DNA from: Pseudoscleropodium purum
Lineage: Eukaryota > Streptophyta > Bryopsida > Hypnales > Brachytheciaceae
Reading direction: 5' to 3'
Length of the DNA: 64,000 nucleotides
NCBI GenBank assembly: GCA_963969395.1
Contig: OZ017797.1
Coordinates: forward strand, 29,512,001-29,576,000
The position numbers and the translations under genes were made by a program. The notes under the pieces are model-generated. The model worked only from the letters and a program-made list of their open reading frames with translations. It made no database searches and had not been told where the DNA came from. Every line of letters begins with the position of its first letter. Position 1 is the first letter of the stretch. Shown here piece after piece: positions 1 to 11,020 of this stretch.

Positions 1-347
1 ACCGGATAGGATTACGGGTATAGGATGACCATCCGGACTGGATTGGTCAGGACGGATTTCTAGGATCGGAAGTTGTGAGATCCTGGGATTTGGGTATTTG
101 TATGGACCGGATAGTTAGTAGGACCGGAAGAAGGAGTAATCCGGTCTGTAGTTATCCGGTGTGGTAGTATTTCTGGTTCTAGATCTAGGACCGGAAAGTA
201 AGATTGGCATACTGACTGAGCTTAACTGCTTAATAGAGCTAGATACTTCACAGGATCTCGTGGGTTCGATCTTTAGAGTCACTTAGTTATACTCTAGAGC
301 GATTTTTGTGAGTATAATGGGGAATTGACCTGCCCTGTGCTGCGACA
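1..347 (+). mobile_element. Copy A: 3' end of the TGTCGCAGC-family element
   Basis: This stretch matches the last ~350 bases of copies C and D and ends in GCTGCGACA at 339-347, the terminus shared by all copies. The rest of the copy lies outside the window. It is followed directly by CCCTT (348-352) and by the minus-strand integrase of a gypsy element. In the inversion model proposed for 348-7644, this copy is one of the two recombining partners and may be a hybrid of copies A and B. Confidence 0.9.
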
Positions 348-352
348 CCCTT
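348..352 (+). repeat. Left half of a split 5-bp target duplication (CCCTT = AAGGG reversed)
   Basis: CCCTT directly abuts the GCTGCGACA end of copy A. Its reverse complement AAGGG stands directly after copy B at 7645-7649. Neither copy is flanked by a matching pair in its present position, but joining these two ends restores one. Confidence 0.75.
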
Positions 353-1222
353 GTACCCTATACGCCCACAAGGCACTCCAAAGCTTGTCATCTCAATTTG
401 TAGCGGCACCGCTAATTGTTTTTGTCAAAATCTTACATAATATACCGTTTGTCTTTTTGGTTTGCCCATTGGCACGTGGGTGATAAGGAGATGTTTTTCA
501 GTGTTTAATTAAAAACCGATTCGTTAATTCCGCAATAGTGGTGTTTAAGAAATGCGTGACCCGGTCACTAATTAATTTCCTAGGGCACTCACATCGGGAA
601 ATTATGTTTTCATACCAAAAACGTGCCATAGTTTTGGCATCATCATTTCGTGCCGCCATTGCCTCAACCCACTTTGTAGCGTAGTCCGTTGTGACTAATA
701 TATATTTTTCTTGGCCATGCTTTGTGGCAGGGGCAATGGGACCCACAAAATCAATTCCCCATTTTTCAAATGGGGATAATGCCATAAGGGGAACTAACGG
801 CATGGCCATAGAAGGTGAGGGTTTACCTATGCGTTGGCAGGGATCACACCTCCTGGCAAATTTGTGAGCATCTTTAAATAAGGAAGGCCACCAATAGCCG
901 CCAGCAACACCTTTTGTGCGGTGGAAATGCCTGCAAAGTGAATGGCAACCTTGCAAAATGTCATTTACCTCACTTTTGTATATACACCATCTAAGGATAC
1001 CATCATGGCCTAATTTGTACAAGGTTTGATCCAAGAGAGTATAAGGGCCACTCTTCCTAATAAAAGCTTGTTTTGTTTGGCCCCAGACTCTAGAGGAAAT
1101 GCCCCGGTAGACAAATAGTTAAGAATATTAGCATATTCTACATGTATAATATCAACTTCAAATAGGTCCGCATCAGGAATGTCATCCTCAACGGGGGGAC
1201 CCATTTGAATTAGACGACTCAT
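348..1222 (-). pseudogene. Gypsy integrase, N-terminal zinc finger and catalytic core, broken
   Basis: The two minus-strand reading frames at 1222-1010 and 1034-498 overlap. They give an HHCC zinc-binding part (CHSLCRHFH..., then CDPCQRIG) followed by the catalytic core with WGIDFVGPI (first Asp) and LISDRVTHF (second Asp). Past a stop near 495 the same protein continues to about 360 with SPYHPRANGQ. At the place of the third catalytic residue, a Glu in this family, the codon at 456-458 reads Lys. The product would be inactive even without its stops. The reading is cut at 348 by the insertion of a TGTCGCAGC-family element. Confidence 0.85.
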
Positions 1223-1386
1223 CTAATCGAGATAAAAAATCAGCGTTAGAATGTTGTTTTCTAGGACGTATGACAATTTCAAAATTAAACTCTTGGAGAA
1301 GCAACACCCATCTTGCCAAACGGCCACTCAACTAGGGCTTGTTTATGACGTATTTAAGGGCATCATGGTCTACATAGAAAGTAAAT

Positions 1387-2966
1387 TTATATCCTAATAG
1401 GTAATGGCGGAATTTTTGGACTGCATAGACCAATTCCTAAAGCTTCGCGCTCAGTGGTAGTATAATTTTTTTTTGCAGGTATAAATTGACAACTAGCATA
1501 ATATATAGGATGGTCCTTATTATTCTTATCCTTTTCACTCAAAATGCAACCCATAGCTACATTACTTGCATCCACGCAAATGTGGAATGGCTCCTCCCAA
1601 TTTGGAGATATTAAAATTGGAGCTGTAACTAGCTTTTGCCTTAACGTTACAAAGGCTTCATTACAGTCAAGGGTCCAAATAGGATTTGTGTCGACCTCTA
1701 ATTTTTTTAGAAGGGCCGTTAGGGGTAACGCTACTTGAGCATAATTTTCTATAAATCTACGGTAATAACTAACATGCTCAAGGAAACCCCTTACTTGGGT
1801 TATAGTAGTAGGTATAGGTAACTTGGCTATTTTAGAAACTTTATCAAGGTCTATATTGATACCTTGTTTACTCACAATGTGCCCTAAAAGCTTCCCATAG
1901 GGAACAAAAAATTGGCACTTTGCCGCATTCAAAGATATACCAAATTCAAAACACTTATCGAAACATTTTTTTAGTTCATAGGATGTTCCAATTTGGTACC
2001 AAAAACACAAAAGTCATCCAAGAAAATCTCCATAAATATACGGAGAAAATCTTGGAAGGCTAAAGTGGCTACACATTGAAACGTGGCCGCACCGTTACAC
2101 AGACCGAATAACATTACTTTACTAGCATAAATTCCAAAATCGGTAACGAAGGCTGTTTTAGCCTGGTCTTCTTTAGCAATTTGGATCTAGTTATAACCAG
2201 AAAATCCTTCCGTGAATGAATAGCATTCATAGCCTACTACCATGTCTAGAATATTGTCAGTAAAAGGTAAGGAAAATCCATCCTTTTTCGTGACAGCATT
2301 CAACTTTCTAAAGTCTTGACAAATCCGAATTCGGCCATCTTTCTTGGGAACTATAACTATGGGACTTACCCATTCACTATTAGGGGTTGGATATATAAAT
2401 CCTATATTTATTAACTTTTCTATCTCCTCTTTTACTAACAAGGAGTATTTTGGATTTAAATGATGCGGCCTTTGCCTTATAGGCTTGGCCCCATCATCCA
2501 AATCTATATGATGCTCACATATTTTTGGTGAGACACCACATAGGTCTTTATATGACCACGCAAACATTTTATTATTTTCCTTAAAAAAACTAACCCATTT
2601 TTTTAATTCCATAGGATCTAACCTATTGGATATTTGTATATTTTTTTCTTCATTGTCAAAACCAAGGTTAATGGTCTGACAATGGTTTTTAGATACAAAT
2701 GATCTAATTGGAACTTCATCCAATTGGCTATCACACTCTTTCTCACTCTCCTTGCTCAATTTCCAATCGAAACTTACTCCATAGACGGTAGAATCCATTA
2801 TGGAGTCCGTTAACCAAAATTGAATGGCTTTATCGGAGTTATCATCATCCTCACATGGGATGATATATTCTCCGGGAGCTATTTCTTTATACTTTTCTAT
2901 AATTATTCCTATTTGTTTATCTTTTAGATTTTTGGTATCAACTTTATTTGTTGGAAAATCCTCCAA
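1387..2966 (-). pseudogene. Gypsy reverse transcriptase and RNase H, broken
   Basis: The frame at 2966-2187 holds the start of the RT palm and fingers (SPIVIVPKKDGRIRICQDFR). A frame change near 2187 leads to a stretch with VMLFGLCNGAATFQ and the catalytic FLDDF, equivalent to the usual YVDD box. A second shift near 2010 leads to 2010-1387, with the connection domain and the RNase H start (FHICVDASNVAMGC). At least two frameshifts and an in-frame stop separate the parts. The region upstream of the RT core is acidic and unrecognised. Confidence 0.85.
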
Positions 2967-3116
2967 GTCAGTATAATAATCAAAATCACTAGTATCCCTT
3001 AGTGATTCCCATTAGGATTCACCTTGGTATCTTAGGGGATACATGGTGATGCTAACGGCATGATTGCCTTGAAAATTTTTCATTAGTCCCTTACTCCAAT
3101 CATCCTTGGCCTTGGC

Positions 3117-3851
3117 TTAATAAAGCCATGGCCTTCCTAATAAGATTGGATAGGACGTATTAGATGTGTTAGGTTGAAAAACAATATAGTCAATCAAATA
3201 GACTAATCCCGCAATTCTTGTTTTAACTTTAGGCAAAATTCCTAGGGGCTTTATCCTACTTTGATCGGCCATACGCAAAACCAATTTGGTTTCTTGTAGG
3301 CCAATTAAATGTAGGCTTAACATAGTTTCGTGATTCATTAAATTAACGCTCGAGCCCCCATCTACTTGCACATTAGATATAATAAGACCATCTATTTCCA
3401 CATCAATAATTGGAGCACCACGGTCTGGGTTCAACCCTACTTCATGAACTTGTCTATGACGCCTTTTGACCAATTTGAATTTTAAAGTTGCCCTACAATT
3501 AGGAGCTACACCAAGAAGTTGCCTAATTGTAATGTCAGCCTTAATCTGACCCAAATTATCAATTACGTTGTATGGATTGTTATTATCTATAATCCCTATT
3601 TGGGTATTTACCCCTTTCTGGCTAATAGGTGATTTAACCAATTTTCCAATTTGATGCCCATTTTTGACTAAATCAAATCTATCCAATTTGGAACCAGGTT
3701 TTCCCCCTGAACTATTTGTTGCAACCCATATAGGAGGAATCACTAATGGTTCTTCATCCTCTTGGACAGAAGGCTTAACCAAATTGGACCGGTCATTATG
3801 ATTGGATGTACCCATCCCATTTGGTTGTTGCACCTCTTTTGGTATTGTCAT
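3117..3851 (-). pseudogene. Gypsy aspartic protease region
   Basis: The 244-residue frame contains VQVDGGSSVNLMN, where the active-site Asp sits in a DGGS variant of the usual D-[ST]-G motif. It then has LVLRMADQSRIKPLG and the C-terminal ILLGRPWLY motif, as in plant retrotransposon proteases. A stop follows LGRPWLY directly, so the polyprotein is interrupted before the reverse transcriptase. Upstream is a linker of unknown function. Confidence 0.8.
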
Positions 3852-3917
3852 GTCACTGATTGATCTAAATTGAATTGACTTCCCATTTGGTTTTGTTTTA
3901 ACAAGAAGTACTTCATC

Positions 3918-4361
3918 TTAAGTCCCATGTAGATGATCAGACCTCCACATCGATACTATTACAGGCTTGTTTGGTTGCCTCACCCTCGCCAAATTGGAAT
4001 TCTTTTTTATTTGTTTTTGATATTGTAACCTGTTTTGAGCCTCTTTTTGTGTAATTTCCTTTTCCCTTAATATATCCAAATCTCCATGGGGATTTTCTTT
4101 TTCTACTTCCCTCCTAGTTGATACTTTTTTCACTTCTTCATCTTTTATTTTAATAGGGGATTGTTTTCTATTTTCTAATAGTATTAAATATGAAGCACGA
4201 TCTTTATTAAATTTAGAGGCATCCTCTTCATTTAATAGGACAATCTTAGGACTATTATCTCTCTTTTTATTATTGTACACCTCTTGCCCTTCATTCTTAT
4301 TCGGAGCATTACATTCTTCAGCCGTATGGCCGTTTTGCTTACAATTCCCACATAAGGGGAC
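3918..4361 (-). pseudogene. Gypsy gag C-terminus with CCHC zinc knuckle, truncated by insertion
   Basis: The first codons after the element boundary at 4361 read as a CCHC knuckle, CGNCKQNGHTAEEC, typical of the nucleocapsid part of gag. A lysine- and glutamate-rich linker follows, ending at 3918. The rest of gag is missing in the window and should lie beyond copy A on the left if the inversion model is right. The bases touching the element on this side are GGGAC (4357-4361). Confidence 0.8.
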
Positions 4362-7300
4362 TGTCGCAGCACAGGGCAGGTCAATTCCCCATTATACTCA
4401 CAAAAATCGCTCTAGAGTATAACTAAGTGACTCTAAAGATCGAACCCACGAGATCCTGTGAAGTATCTAGCTCTATTAAGCAGTTAAGCTCAGTCAGTAT
4501 GCCAATCTTACTTTCCGGTCCTAGATCTAGAACCAGAAATACTACCACACCGGATAACTACAGACCGGATTACTCCTTCTTCCGGTCCTACTAACTATCC
4601 GGTCCATACAAATACCCAAATCCCAGGATCTCACAACTTCCGATCCTAGAAATCCGTCCTGACCAATCCGGTCCGGATGGTCATCCTATACCCGTAATCC
4701 TATCTGGTTTAGTTTTGCCTCTGTTTCACCATCAGAGGGGTCGCCGCTTAATTTTGAGAGTGGTAGGCCCACCACTCCTTCCGTGACTTATAGTGGCTGA
4801 AGCCCCACTGTCCTACCTTCTAAACTCCTAAGCTAATCCGGATCCGGTTTGGTCCTTCACAACAACCCAGATAGCAATCCGGGTCGTAGGTCACACAAAG
4901 ACCCCACACTCGACCCTCTCGTACTACAACGACCTTGATGCTACTTCCGATCCGTGCGAAGACAGGTGGTTACAAGTGCACCCGTCCGTTCCAACATCAA
5001 CTAAAGTTCTTCCGTTACCCATACGGGTGGTGAGACCTCACAGGAGATCGGACACTCAACCGGATTTCCCACCCGGGAGTTCTAGCGCAGCTAAGGAATC
5101 CCTCCCTACCCGCCTAGCCTAACAACGGCTTTCTCACCCGGAATCTCAAACTCTAGACGTGCTGAGGAACTAAGTTCACTCCCAACTCTTCGGTACCTAC
5201 TCACATGCACCTTGGATCGGAAAAGAAACACCAAGGGGAGAAATCACTGACAAACCAACTCGTACTATCCTAACTCCACATCATACAATCCTGTCGCGCT
5301 GGAGAGGGATACACAACGAAGAGAATAGAAAAGTACAAGAAGTTTGCAAAATGAACAACTCCTAGTTCCCATCTCAGGAACCGATTTATATACAAAGGGT
5401 CAAAACCCTAAAAGCACAAAAAGGAGCGGAAAACCCGTGGGGGTCCGCCGCCACCCTAATTCAACTTCCGGTCTAACCTAATATTGTTGAGCCGGATCCG
5501 GATCCGGATCCGCTCCTACTCCTAACTGAAATTAAAATCCTATCTATCCTACAACTCTAGATCCTATCGTCGGGCTTCCGGTCTCCGGGACTAGCTCCTC
5601 GAAAACTTCACTCAAATTCCGGACCCGTTCCCCCTCCGCAGGATTCGGTCCGGGTGGAGACTCCAGGTCGATGGTGATATCCGGTCTCGTGCCCGGAGTC
5701 CCAGTCCGTGCAGACTTCTTGGACTCAGGAGTCCAATCCTTCCTGTCCTTCGCCATAGTTGCATCCGGAAAGAGGTCCGGTAGTGAGATGTCCGAAAGGT
5801 GAATACCTTTGTCGCACGTCGCTCCCGTCAGCTTCCGGCTGCTTTCCTCGATCCGGTCCGCAGCCTTCCGCCCCTCCACCATTGCCGTCTCCACCTGCTC
5901 GGCGAAGTCCGCGAGAATCCGGACCATCCGGGAATCGGATAATTTCTTCTCTTCGTGGATCTTCTCGTCGAAGAGCTTCGCCTTGGCCGCTGCCGTTCCG
6001 GTCTCTCCCAGGACCGCCTTGATCTGCTCGGCCACCTTCCGAGTCTCCTCCGCCATCTCCCGGGCGGCCGTCACGTCTTCTTGATAGGCAAAAAGTGTTG
6101 CCTTCAATTTATCTACCTCCTCCTGCAACCGGCGGATCTCGGCTTCCTGCTTCCGGGTCTCTTCCGGATTCGTGATGCATTGCGCCACTTGTTCCGCCAA
6201 GTTGCTGTCCGGTGCAGCACCCACCAACTTGCCGATTGCCGCAAGCGTCCTGTGCTTGACCTCCCAATCTGCCCTGATGTTGCAGAGGACGTTGATCAGA
6301 CCGTTGAACGGATCTTGCATATCCGGATCTCCCCCGGAATTGGTCTTCTCGGCTTCCGGTTTCTCCTCCGAGGCCGGTTTGTCTTGACCGGGAGGCGTCC
6401 CGCGCTTGTGTGGAGGCGTCAGCTTCTGTCGCTTGATCGGCGACATCGGCTCCTCCTCTTCCTCGCTGGACTCCCGGTCTGACCCGGAATCGGATTCCGC
6501 CTCGTCATCCGTCTCCGACTCCCCATACTTCAAGAGCACTTCCTACGTCTTCCACGCCCTCTCCTCCGTATCGGTGAGGACTTGGTTCTCTCGATAGAGG
6601 TGGAAGAGGTAAGGGCACACTAGAGTGGCCCTTTTCTTCCCAACCCTACTAACAAGCTGGGCCACGAGATCGGAAATGATCCGTGCCCAATCCACTTTCC
6701 GGGTACCACTGAGGGCACCGAAAATGGTGTTGCCGAGGGTGATCGTCACCCTGGTCGGCTTTTCCGGGTGAAGAACCGGAACCAGGAATTGCAGGAGCCG
6801 ACGGTGTCGGTCATCCAAGCAATCCTCGACCGCGTATCCGTCCTTCGGGTTGACGGCTCCCTTGAACTTCCCTCGGACAAACTCATCCTTCCGGCTCGCC
6901 ATTCCCAAACCTCTTGTCCGGAAACCGTAAACCGCTCTCCACATCCCCTCGTTCCAGCTGACGGGAGCTCCCCTCACGGTGTTGTCAAACTGGTTGGACA
7001 ACTTTCCGAGGAGCTCCTTGACCATTCTCTCCTCCCTAAAACCCCAAGGTTTCTCGGCAAACCCTACGCAACCCATGGATTTGAGATCATCCATGAGTTC
7101 AGCCTTTTTCGGCTCTGTGGAGGGAATAACCGGAATGACTTTCCGGAGCTTCACCTCGCCTCCAGAGGGACTCGCTTGTCTCGACCTACGTAGCTGAGGC
7201 ATTCCCACTCACATCTACCTCACTCTCTCCTAGCCGCACGTCCCATTCCTCACTTCCTCTCTCCGATCTCAACCGAAATTAAAACGAACAGAACACAAAT

Positions 7301-7644
7301 GCACAAACGCACAAACGACAAAAACTCAATCGTGCGCTCAAGGTCGAGTTTCTAAAAGGGGGTGCAACAGTGAAAGCTCCTCCTTTTATAGTCCCTGGAC
7401 CCTTTCCGGTTTGTCATCATAATTCGGTTCATCATCATCATCCGGTCCTAGACCTAATCCGTGTTGCATTCTGTTTCCGTCGTTAGTTACTCCTGACCGG
7501 ATTAGATCCAAGAAGCCCACTACTTCACGTTCCGTGCTAATTCTGAGTTTTCCTTCCCCACCTAATCGGATCCGGTTAGCTAATGACTAGTTTCCGTTCC
7601 TATTTGGGTGTATACTAAGAAAATCAAAATTCTAAGCTGCGACA
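4362..7644 (-). mobile_element. Copy B: full-length TGTCGCAGC-family element (3283 bp), minus strand
   Basis: It is bounded by TGTCGCAGC at 4362-4370 and GCTGCGACA at 7636-7644. It runs opposite to copies A, C and D and is very similar to copy D along its whole length, so the family was active fairly recently. A TATAAAA sequence lies at 7384-7390 (minus) upstream of the ORF start at 7202. Flanks are GGGAC on the left and AAGGG on the right; they do not match each other, although copies C and D have perfect 5-bp duplications. The ORF is broken by a single nonsense codon. Confidence 0.92.
5544..7202 (-). pseudogene. Element ORF of copy B, split by one nonsense codon
   Basis: This is the same protein as the intact 552-residue ORF at 15121-16779. 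Codon 220 (6543-6545) is TAG where copy D has CAG, so the frame is divided into a conserved N-terminal domain and the acidic, basic and coiled-coil C-terminal part. Apart from this, few residues differ. The single C-to-T change fits recent inactivation. Opposite-strand ORFs over this region are shadows. Confidence 0.85.
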
Positions 7645-7649
7645 AAGGG
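7645..7649 (+). repeat. Right half of the split target duplication (AAGGG)
   Basis: AAGGG follows the end of copy B directly. The same pentamer, reversed, abuts copy A at 348-352. If 348-4361 is turned back, the order becomes integrase, AAGGG, copy B, AAGGG, integrase continuation, a normal insertion footprint. Confidence 0.8.
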
Positions 7650-8064
7650 TACTACGGGGTTTTCTCCATTCAAATTAGTATACGGCCAGGAAGCCATTCT
7701 TACTATAGAGTTTGAGATTCCTAGCCTAGGAGTTGCTATAGACAACAAATTGGGGGATAAGGATAGTTTAAAAGTGAGATTAACCACTTTGTAAGCCCTT
7801 GATGAGAAGAGGTGTAAGGCTTATTTAAATACCTTAGCCACCCAAAATAGGAGGAAATCTTATTATGATTCTAAGTTACACACTAAAGAGTTCAAATTGG
7901 GAAGCTTAGTGTTACTCTATAATAGCTGTTTTTTCAAGTTTCCCAGTAAATTGCAAATGCATTGGCTCGGCCCTTATGAAATGGTAAATGTCAATCCAAA
8001 TGGGTCATTGCAACTTAAGGACTTTGCGGGCAATTTGCTTCCTACTAGGATTAATGGCTACTAG
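7645..8064 (+). pseudogene. Gypsy integrase C-terminal part, plus strand
   Basis: Translation gives FSPFKLVYGQEAI, then a helical stretch with ALDEKRCKAYL, and a final beta-rich part with LGPYEMVNVNPNGSLQL and LPTRINGY followed by LKPYF. The last part is typical of the integrase end of Tat/Athila-like plant elements. There are stops inside. It continues the integrase whose N-terminal part lies at 348-1222 on the opposite strand, which is the main evidence for an inversion. Confidence 0.8.
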
Positions 8065-8109
8065 CTTAAGCCCTATTTTGTTTAAAATGCCGGGGACGGC
8101 CTTTTCTAA

Positions 8110-9098
8110 ATTGGGGGGTAGTATGCAGGGTTGACAGGACAATCGGACGTTCGGGATGTCCGGACGCGGACGCTGTGTCTGCAGCGTCCGCTGACATTCG
8201 CGTCCGCCTGTCTGCCCCGTCCGCTTGTCCCCCGTCCACCTGGTTACGGCCGTCCGATCGACACGCAGACTGATGTGGTCCGCACGATCTGGGCGTGTTC
8301 CCCGCCCGTCCGCCTTCCGATGGCGGGAGGGACGTTGCGTCCGTTGGCGTTCGGACGTCCGGGCTACGGACGCTTTTTTCAGGCGAACGTAGAGATTCGT
8401 CAACCTTAGTAGTGTGATAGCCACCATCAATAATTTTCAACATAGAAATTATTAAAATAAAAATGAAAATAGAAATAGAAATAACATAAAATCAAAAATA
8501 AAATACTCTTAAAATACAAACTATTTTTTTTAGAGTAGTTTAAGAATAAATAAACATAATAATAATTAAAAAAATGGCAATATGATTATACAAATTAAAA
8601 ATAAAATAAAAATTGGGCCATCAAGTCGGAAGTGATAGTCCAAATTAGAAGGGAGGTGACAAAGACACTTCAGAAAGAAAAACCCATCATTTCAAATCCG
8701 AATCCAATTTGGGCCACCAAATTGTAATAAACCAATTTGGGACTATTGCGTGAGCAAGTGACCCGAGCTAGCAGGAAGCTTGCACCGACTTGGAATTATG
8801 CAGGAAGGTTTCTTGTTCATAGTTGTGTACTTAGTATTCATGCGAGGGTTTGAGCGTATTCTTTGAGTTTAAGGTTGCAAACGGAGAGGATTAAATCGTT
8901 GTGTTGCGTGTTTATTTTATTTTTTGATGTTCTTGCATCTTGAAAAGTGAGTTCGAATTTTGGAAGCTTATTTGCTCAATGTAGCGAGAGTTAGGGTTTT
9001 GAGGGCGTGCTTTTTGGAGAGTCAGATTGTGATGCAAGTCGAGAATGTAAGTGGAAGAATTGAAGCAACAAGCAACCGATTTGTTCTTTGAGAGATTG
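8110..9098 (+). mobile_element. Probable 3' LTR of the gypsy element, first part
   Basis: A purine-rich tract, ATTGGGGGGTAG (about 8111-8122), stands shortly after the integrase stop, where the polypurine tract and LTR start are expected. The following sequence is noncoding: a GC-rich block to about 8405 with many CGTCCG/CGGACG words, an AT-rich block, then mixed sequence cut by copy C at 9099. It probably resumes at 10753 and ends before 11020. No second LTR is in the window, so the borders are inferred. Confidence 0.5.
8166..8191 (+). repeat. Perfect 10-bp hairpin in the GC-rich LTR block
   Basis: GCGGACGCTG (8166-8175) and CAGCGTCCGC (8182-8191) are exact inverted repeats around a 6-base loop. 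The short palindrome CGGACGTCCG occurs at 8352-8361. The block stands out by GC content against AT-rich surroundings. It may be a structured part of the LTR transcript; no function can be read from sequence. Confidence 0.7.
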
Positions 9099-10747
9099 TG
9101 TCGCAGCTTAAAATTTTGGTTTTCTTAGCATGCACCAAAATAGGAACGGAAACTAGCCATTAGGGAACCGGATCCGATTAGGTGAAGAAGGAAAACTCAA
9201 AACTAGCACAGAACATGAAGTAGTGGGCCTCTTAGATCTAATCCGATCAGGAGTAACTATCAACGAAAACGGAATGCAACACGGATTAGGTCTAGGACCG
9301 GATTATGGGTGAACCGGATTCAAGACGACCAAACCGGAAATGGTCCAGAGACTATATAAGGAGGAGCCTTCGCAGTTGCACCCCTTTTTACAAACTCGAC
9401 CTTGAGCGCGCGTTGTAGAGTTTTTGCGTTTGTGTGCTGCAGGCTTTGATTCCGGTTGAGATCGGAGAGAGAACGTGAGGAACAGAACCGGAACTTGAGT
9501 GAAGTCTTTGAGCAACTGGATTCGCAGAGTAGAAGCCCGACAGTAGGATCTAGGGTTGTAGAGTAGATAGGATTTTGATTTGAGTTAGGAGTAGGAGCGG
9601 ATCCGGATCGGGATTCGGCTCAACAATATTAGGTTAGACCGGAAGTTGAATTAGGGTGGCGGCGGACCCCCACGGGTTTTCCGCTCCGCTTTGTACTTTT
9701 AGGGTTTTTACCCTTTGTATATAAATCGGTTCCTGCGATGGGAACTGGGAGTCTTCATTTTGCAAATCTCTTGTGCCTTTCCCTTCTCCTCATTGTGTGT
9801 CTTTCTCCAGCGCGACATGGTTGTATGATGTGGAGTTAGGATGGTGTGAGCCGGTTTGTGAGTGATTTCTGCCCTTGGTGTTTTCTTTTCCGATTCTATA
9901 TGCATGTGAGTAGGTATCTAAGAGTTGGGAGTGAACTTAGTTCCTCAGCACTTCTAGAGTTCCAGGTTTCGGGTGAGAAAGCCGTTGTTAGGCTAGGCGG
10001 GTAGGGAGGGATTCCTTAGCTGCGCTAGAACTCCCGGGTGGGAAATCCGGTCGAGTGTCCGATCTCCTGTGAGGTCTCACCACCCGTGTGGGTAAACGGA
10101 AGAACTTTAGTTGATGTTGGAACGGACGGGTACACTTGTAACCACCTATCTTCGCACAGATTGGAAGTAGCATCAAGGTCGTTGTAGTGTGAGAGGGTCG
10201 AGTGTGGGGTCTTTGTGTGACCTACAACCCGGATTGCTATCTGGGTTGTTGTGAAGGACCAAACCGGATCCGGATTAGCTTAGGAGTTTAGGAAGTAGGA
10301 CAGTGGGGCTTCAGCCACTATAAGTCACGGAAGGAGTGGTGGGCCTACCACTCTCAAATGTAAGTGGCAACCACTCTGATGGTGAAACAGAGGCAAAACC
10401 AAACCGGATAGGATTACGGATACATGATGACCATCCGGACCGGATTGGTCAGGACAGATTTCCAGGACCGGAAGTTGTAAAGATCCTGGGATTTGGATAT
10501 TTGCATAGACCGGATAGTTAGTAGGATCGGAAGGAGTAATCCGGTCTATAGTTATCCGGTGTGGTGGTATTTCTGGTTCTAGATCTAGGACCGGAAAGTA
10601 AGATTGGAATACTGACTGAACTTAACTGCTTAATAGAGCTAGATACTTCACAGGATCTCGTGGGTTCGATCTTTAGAGTCACTTAGTTATACTCTAGAGC
10701 GATTTTTGTGAATATAATGGGGAATTTACCTGCCCTGTGCTGCGACA
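9099..10747 (+). mobile_element. Copy C: internally deleted TGTCGCAGC-family element (1649 bp)
   Basis: The ends are TGTCGCAGC (9099-9107) and GCTGCGACA (10739-10747), flanked by a perfect 5-bp duplication GATTG (9094-9098 and 10748-10752). The first ~390 bases match the 5' part of copy D, including TATATAA at 9353-9359. The sequence then jumps to the end of the ORF and the 3' region. In copy D the two edges of the missing part both read GGAACGGG (15074-15081 and 16692-16699), which points to deletion between short direct repeats. It cannot encode the element protein. Confidence 0.92.
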
Positions 10748-11020
10748 GATTGTGTAGTCCTATTGAAGGGAAAACAGAGCATGGTGCTTAGAGAGGTTTC
10801 CAATTTGGAGTCAATTTTGCATGCTAGTTGAACGTACTGGACTTTGGAGCGAAATGAGAGAAAACTTGCACGGAATGAGCTCAATTCCAAGAGCACAGTC
10901 AAGTCGTCTTATCCAAGTTCGAGCGATTTGCCGAGAGAATGGGAGACTTCTAAGATCTTGATGAAATTTTTGACTAGGCAATAGAGAGACTTGTAGAAGC
11001 AAGAGCGCTAAAGAGATCCT
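10748..11020 (+). mobile_element. Probable remainder of the gypsy LTR after copy C
   Basis: The sequence continues from the duplicated GATTG. It is of mixed composition and has no coding frame of note. It is assigned to the same LTR as 8110-9098 only because copy C lies inside it. The boundary near 11020 is set by the start of an unrelated AT-rich dispersed repeat. Confidence 0.4.

Larger units (their letters stand above)
348..4361 (-). mobile_element. Decayed Ty3/gypsy gag-pol segment, inverted relative to its integrase end at 7645
   Basis: Read on the minus strand, the order is gag zinc knuckle, protease, reverse transcriptase, RNase H, integrase, which is the Ty3/gypsy order. All parts carry stops or frameshifts, so it is dead. 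No chromodomain is seen, and the integrase tail at 7645-8064 (plus strand) resembles that of Tat/Athila-type plant elements; that clade assignment is tentative. The segment is bounded on both sides by inward-pointing 3' ends of the TGTCGCAGC-family element, and its two ends match sequence interrupted by those insertions. Confidence 0.9.

Noticed and set aside
8131..8430. Three overlapping ORFs in the GC-rich block
   Set aside because: They are open in several frames because of GC-rich repeated words; the block lies in the LTR after the integrase stop.
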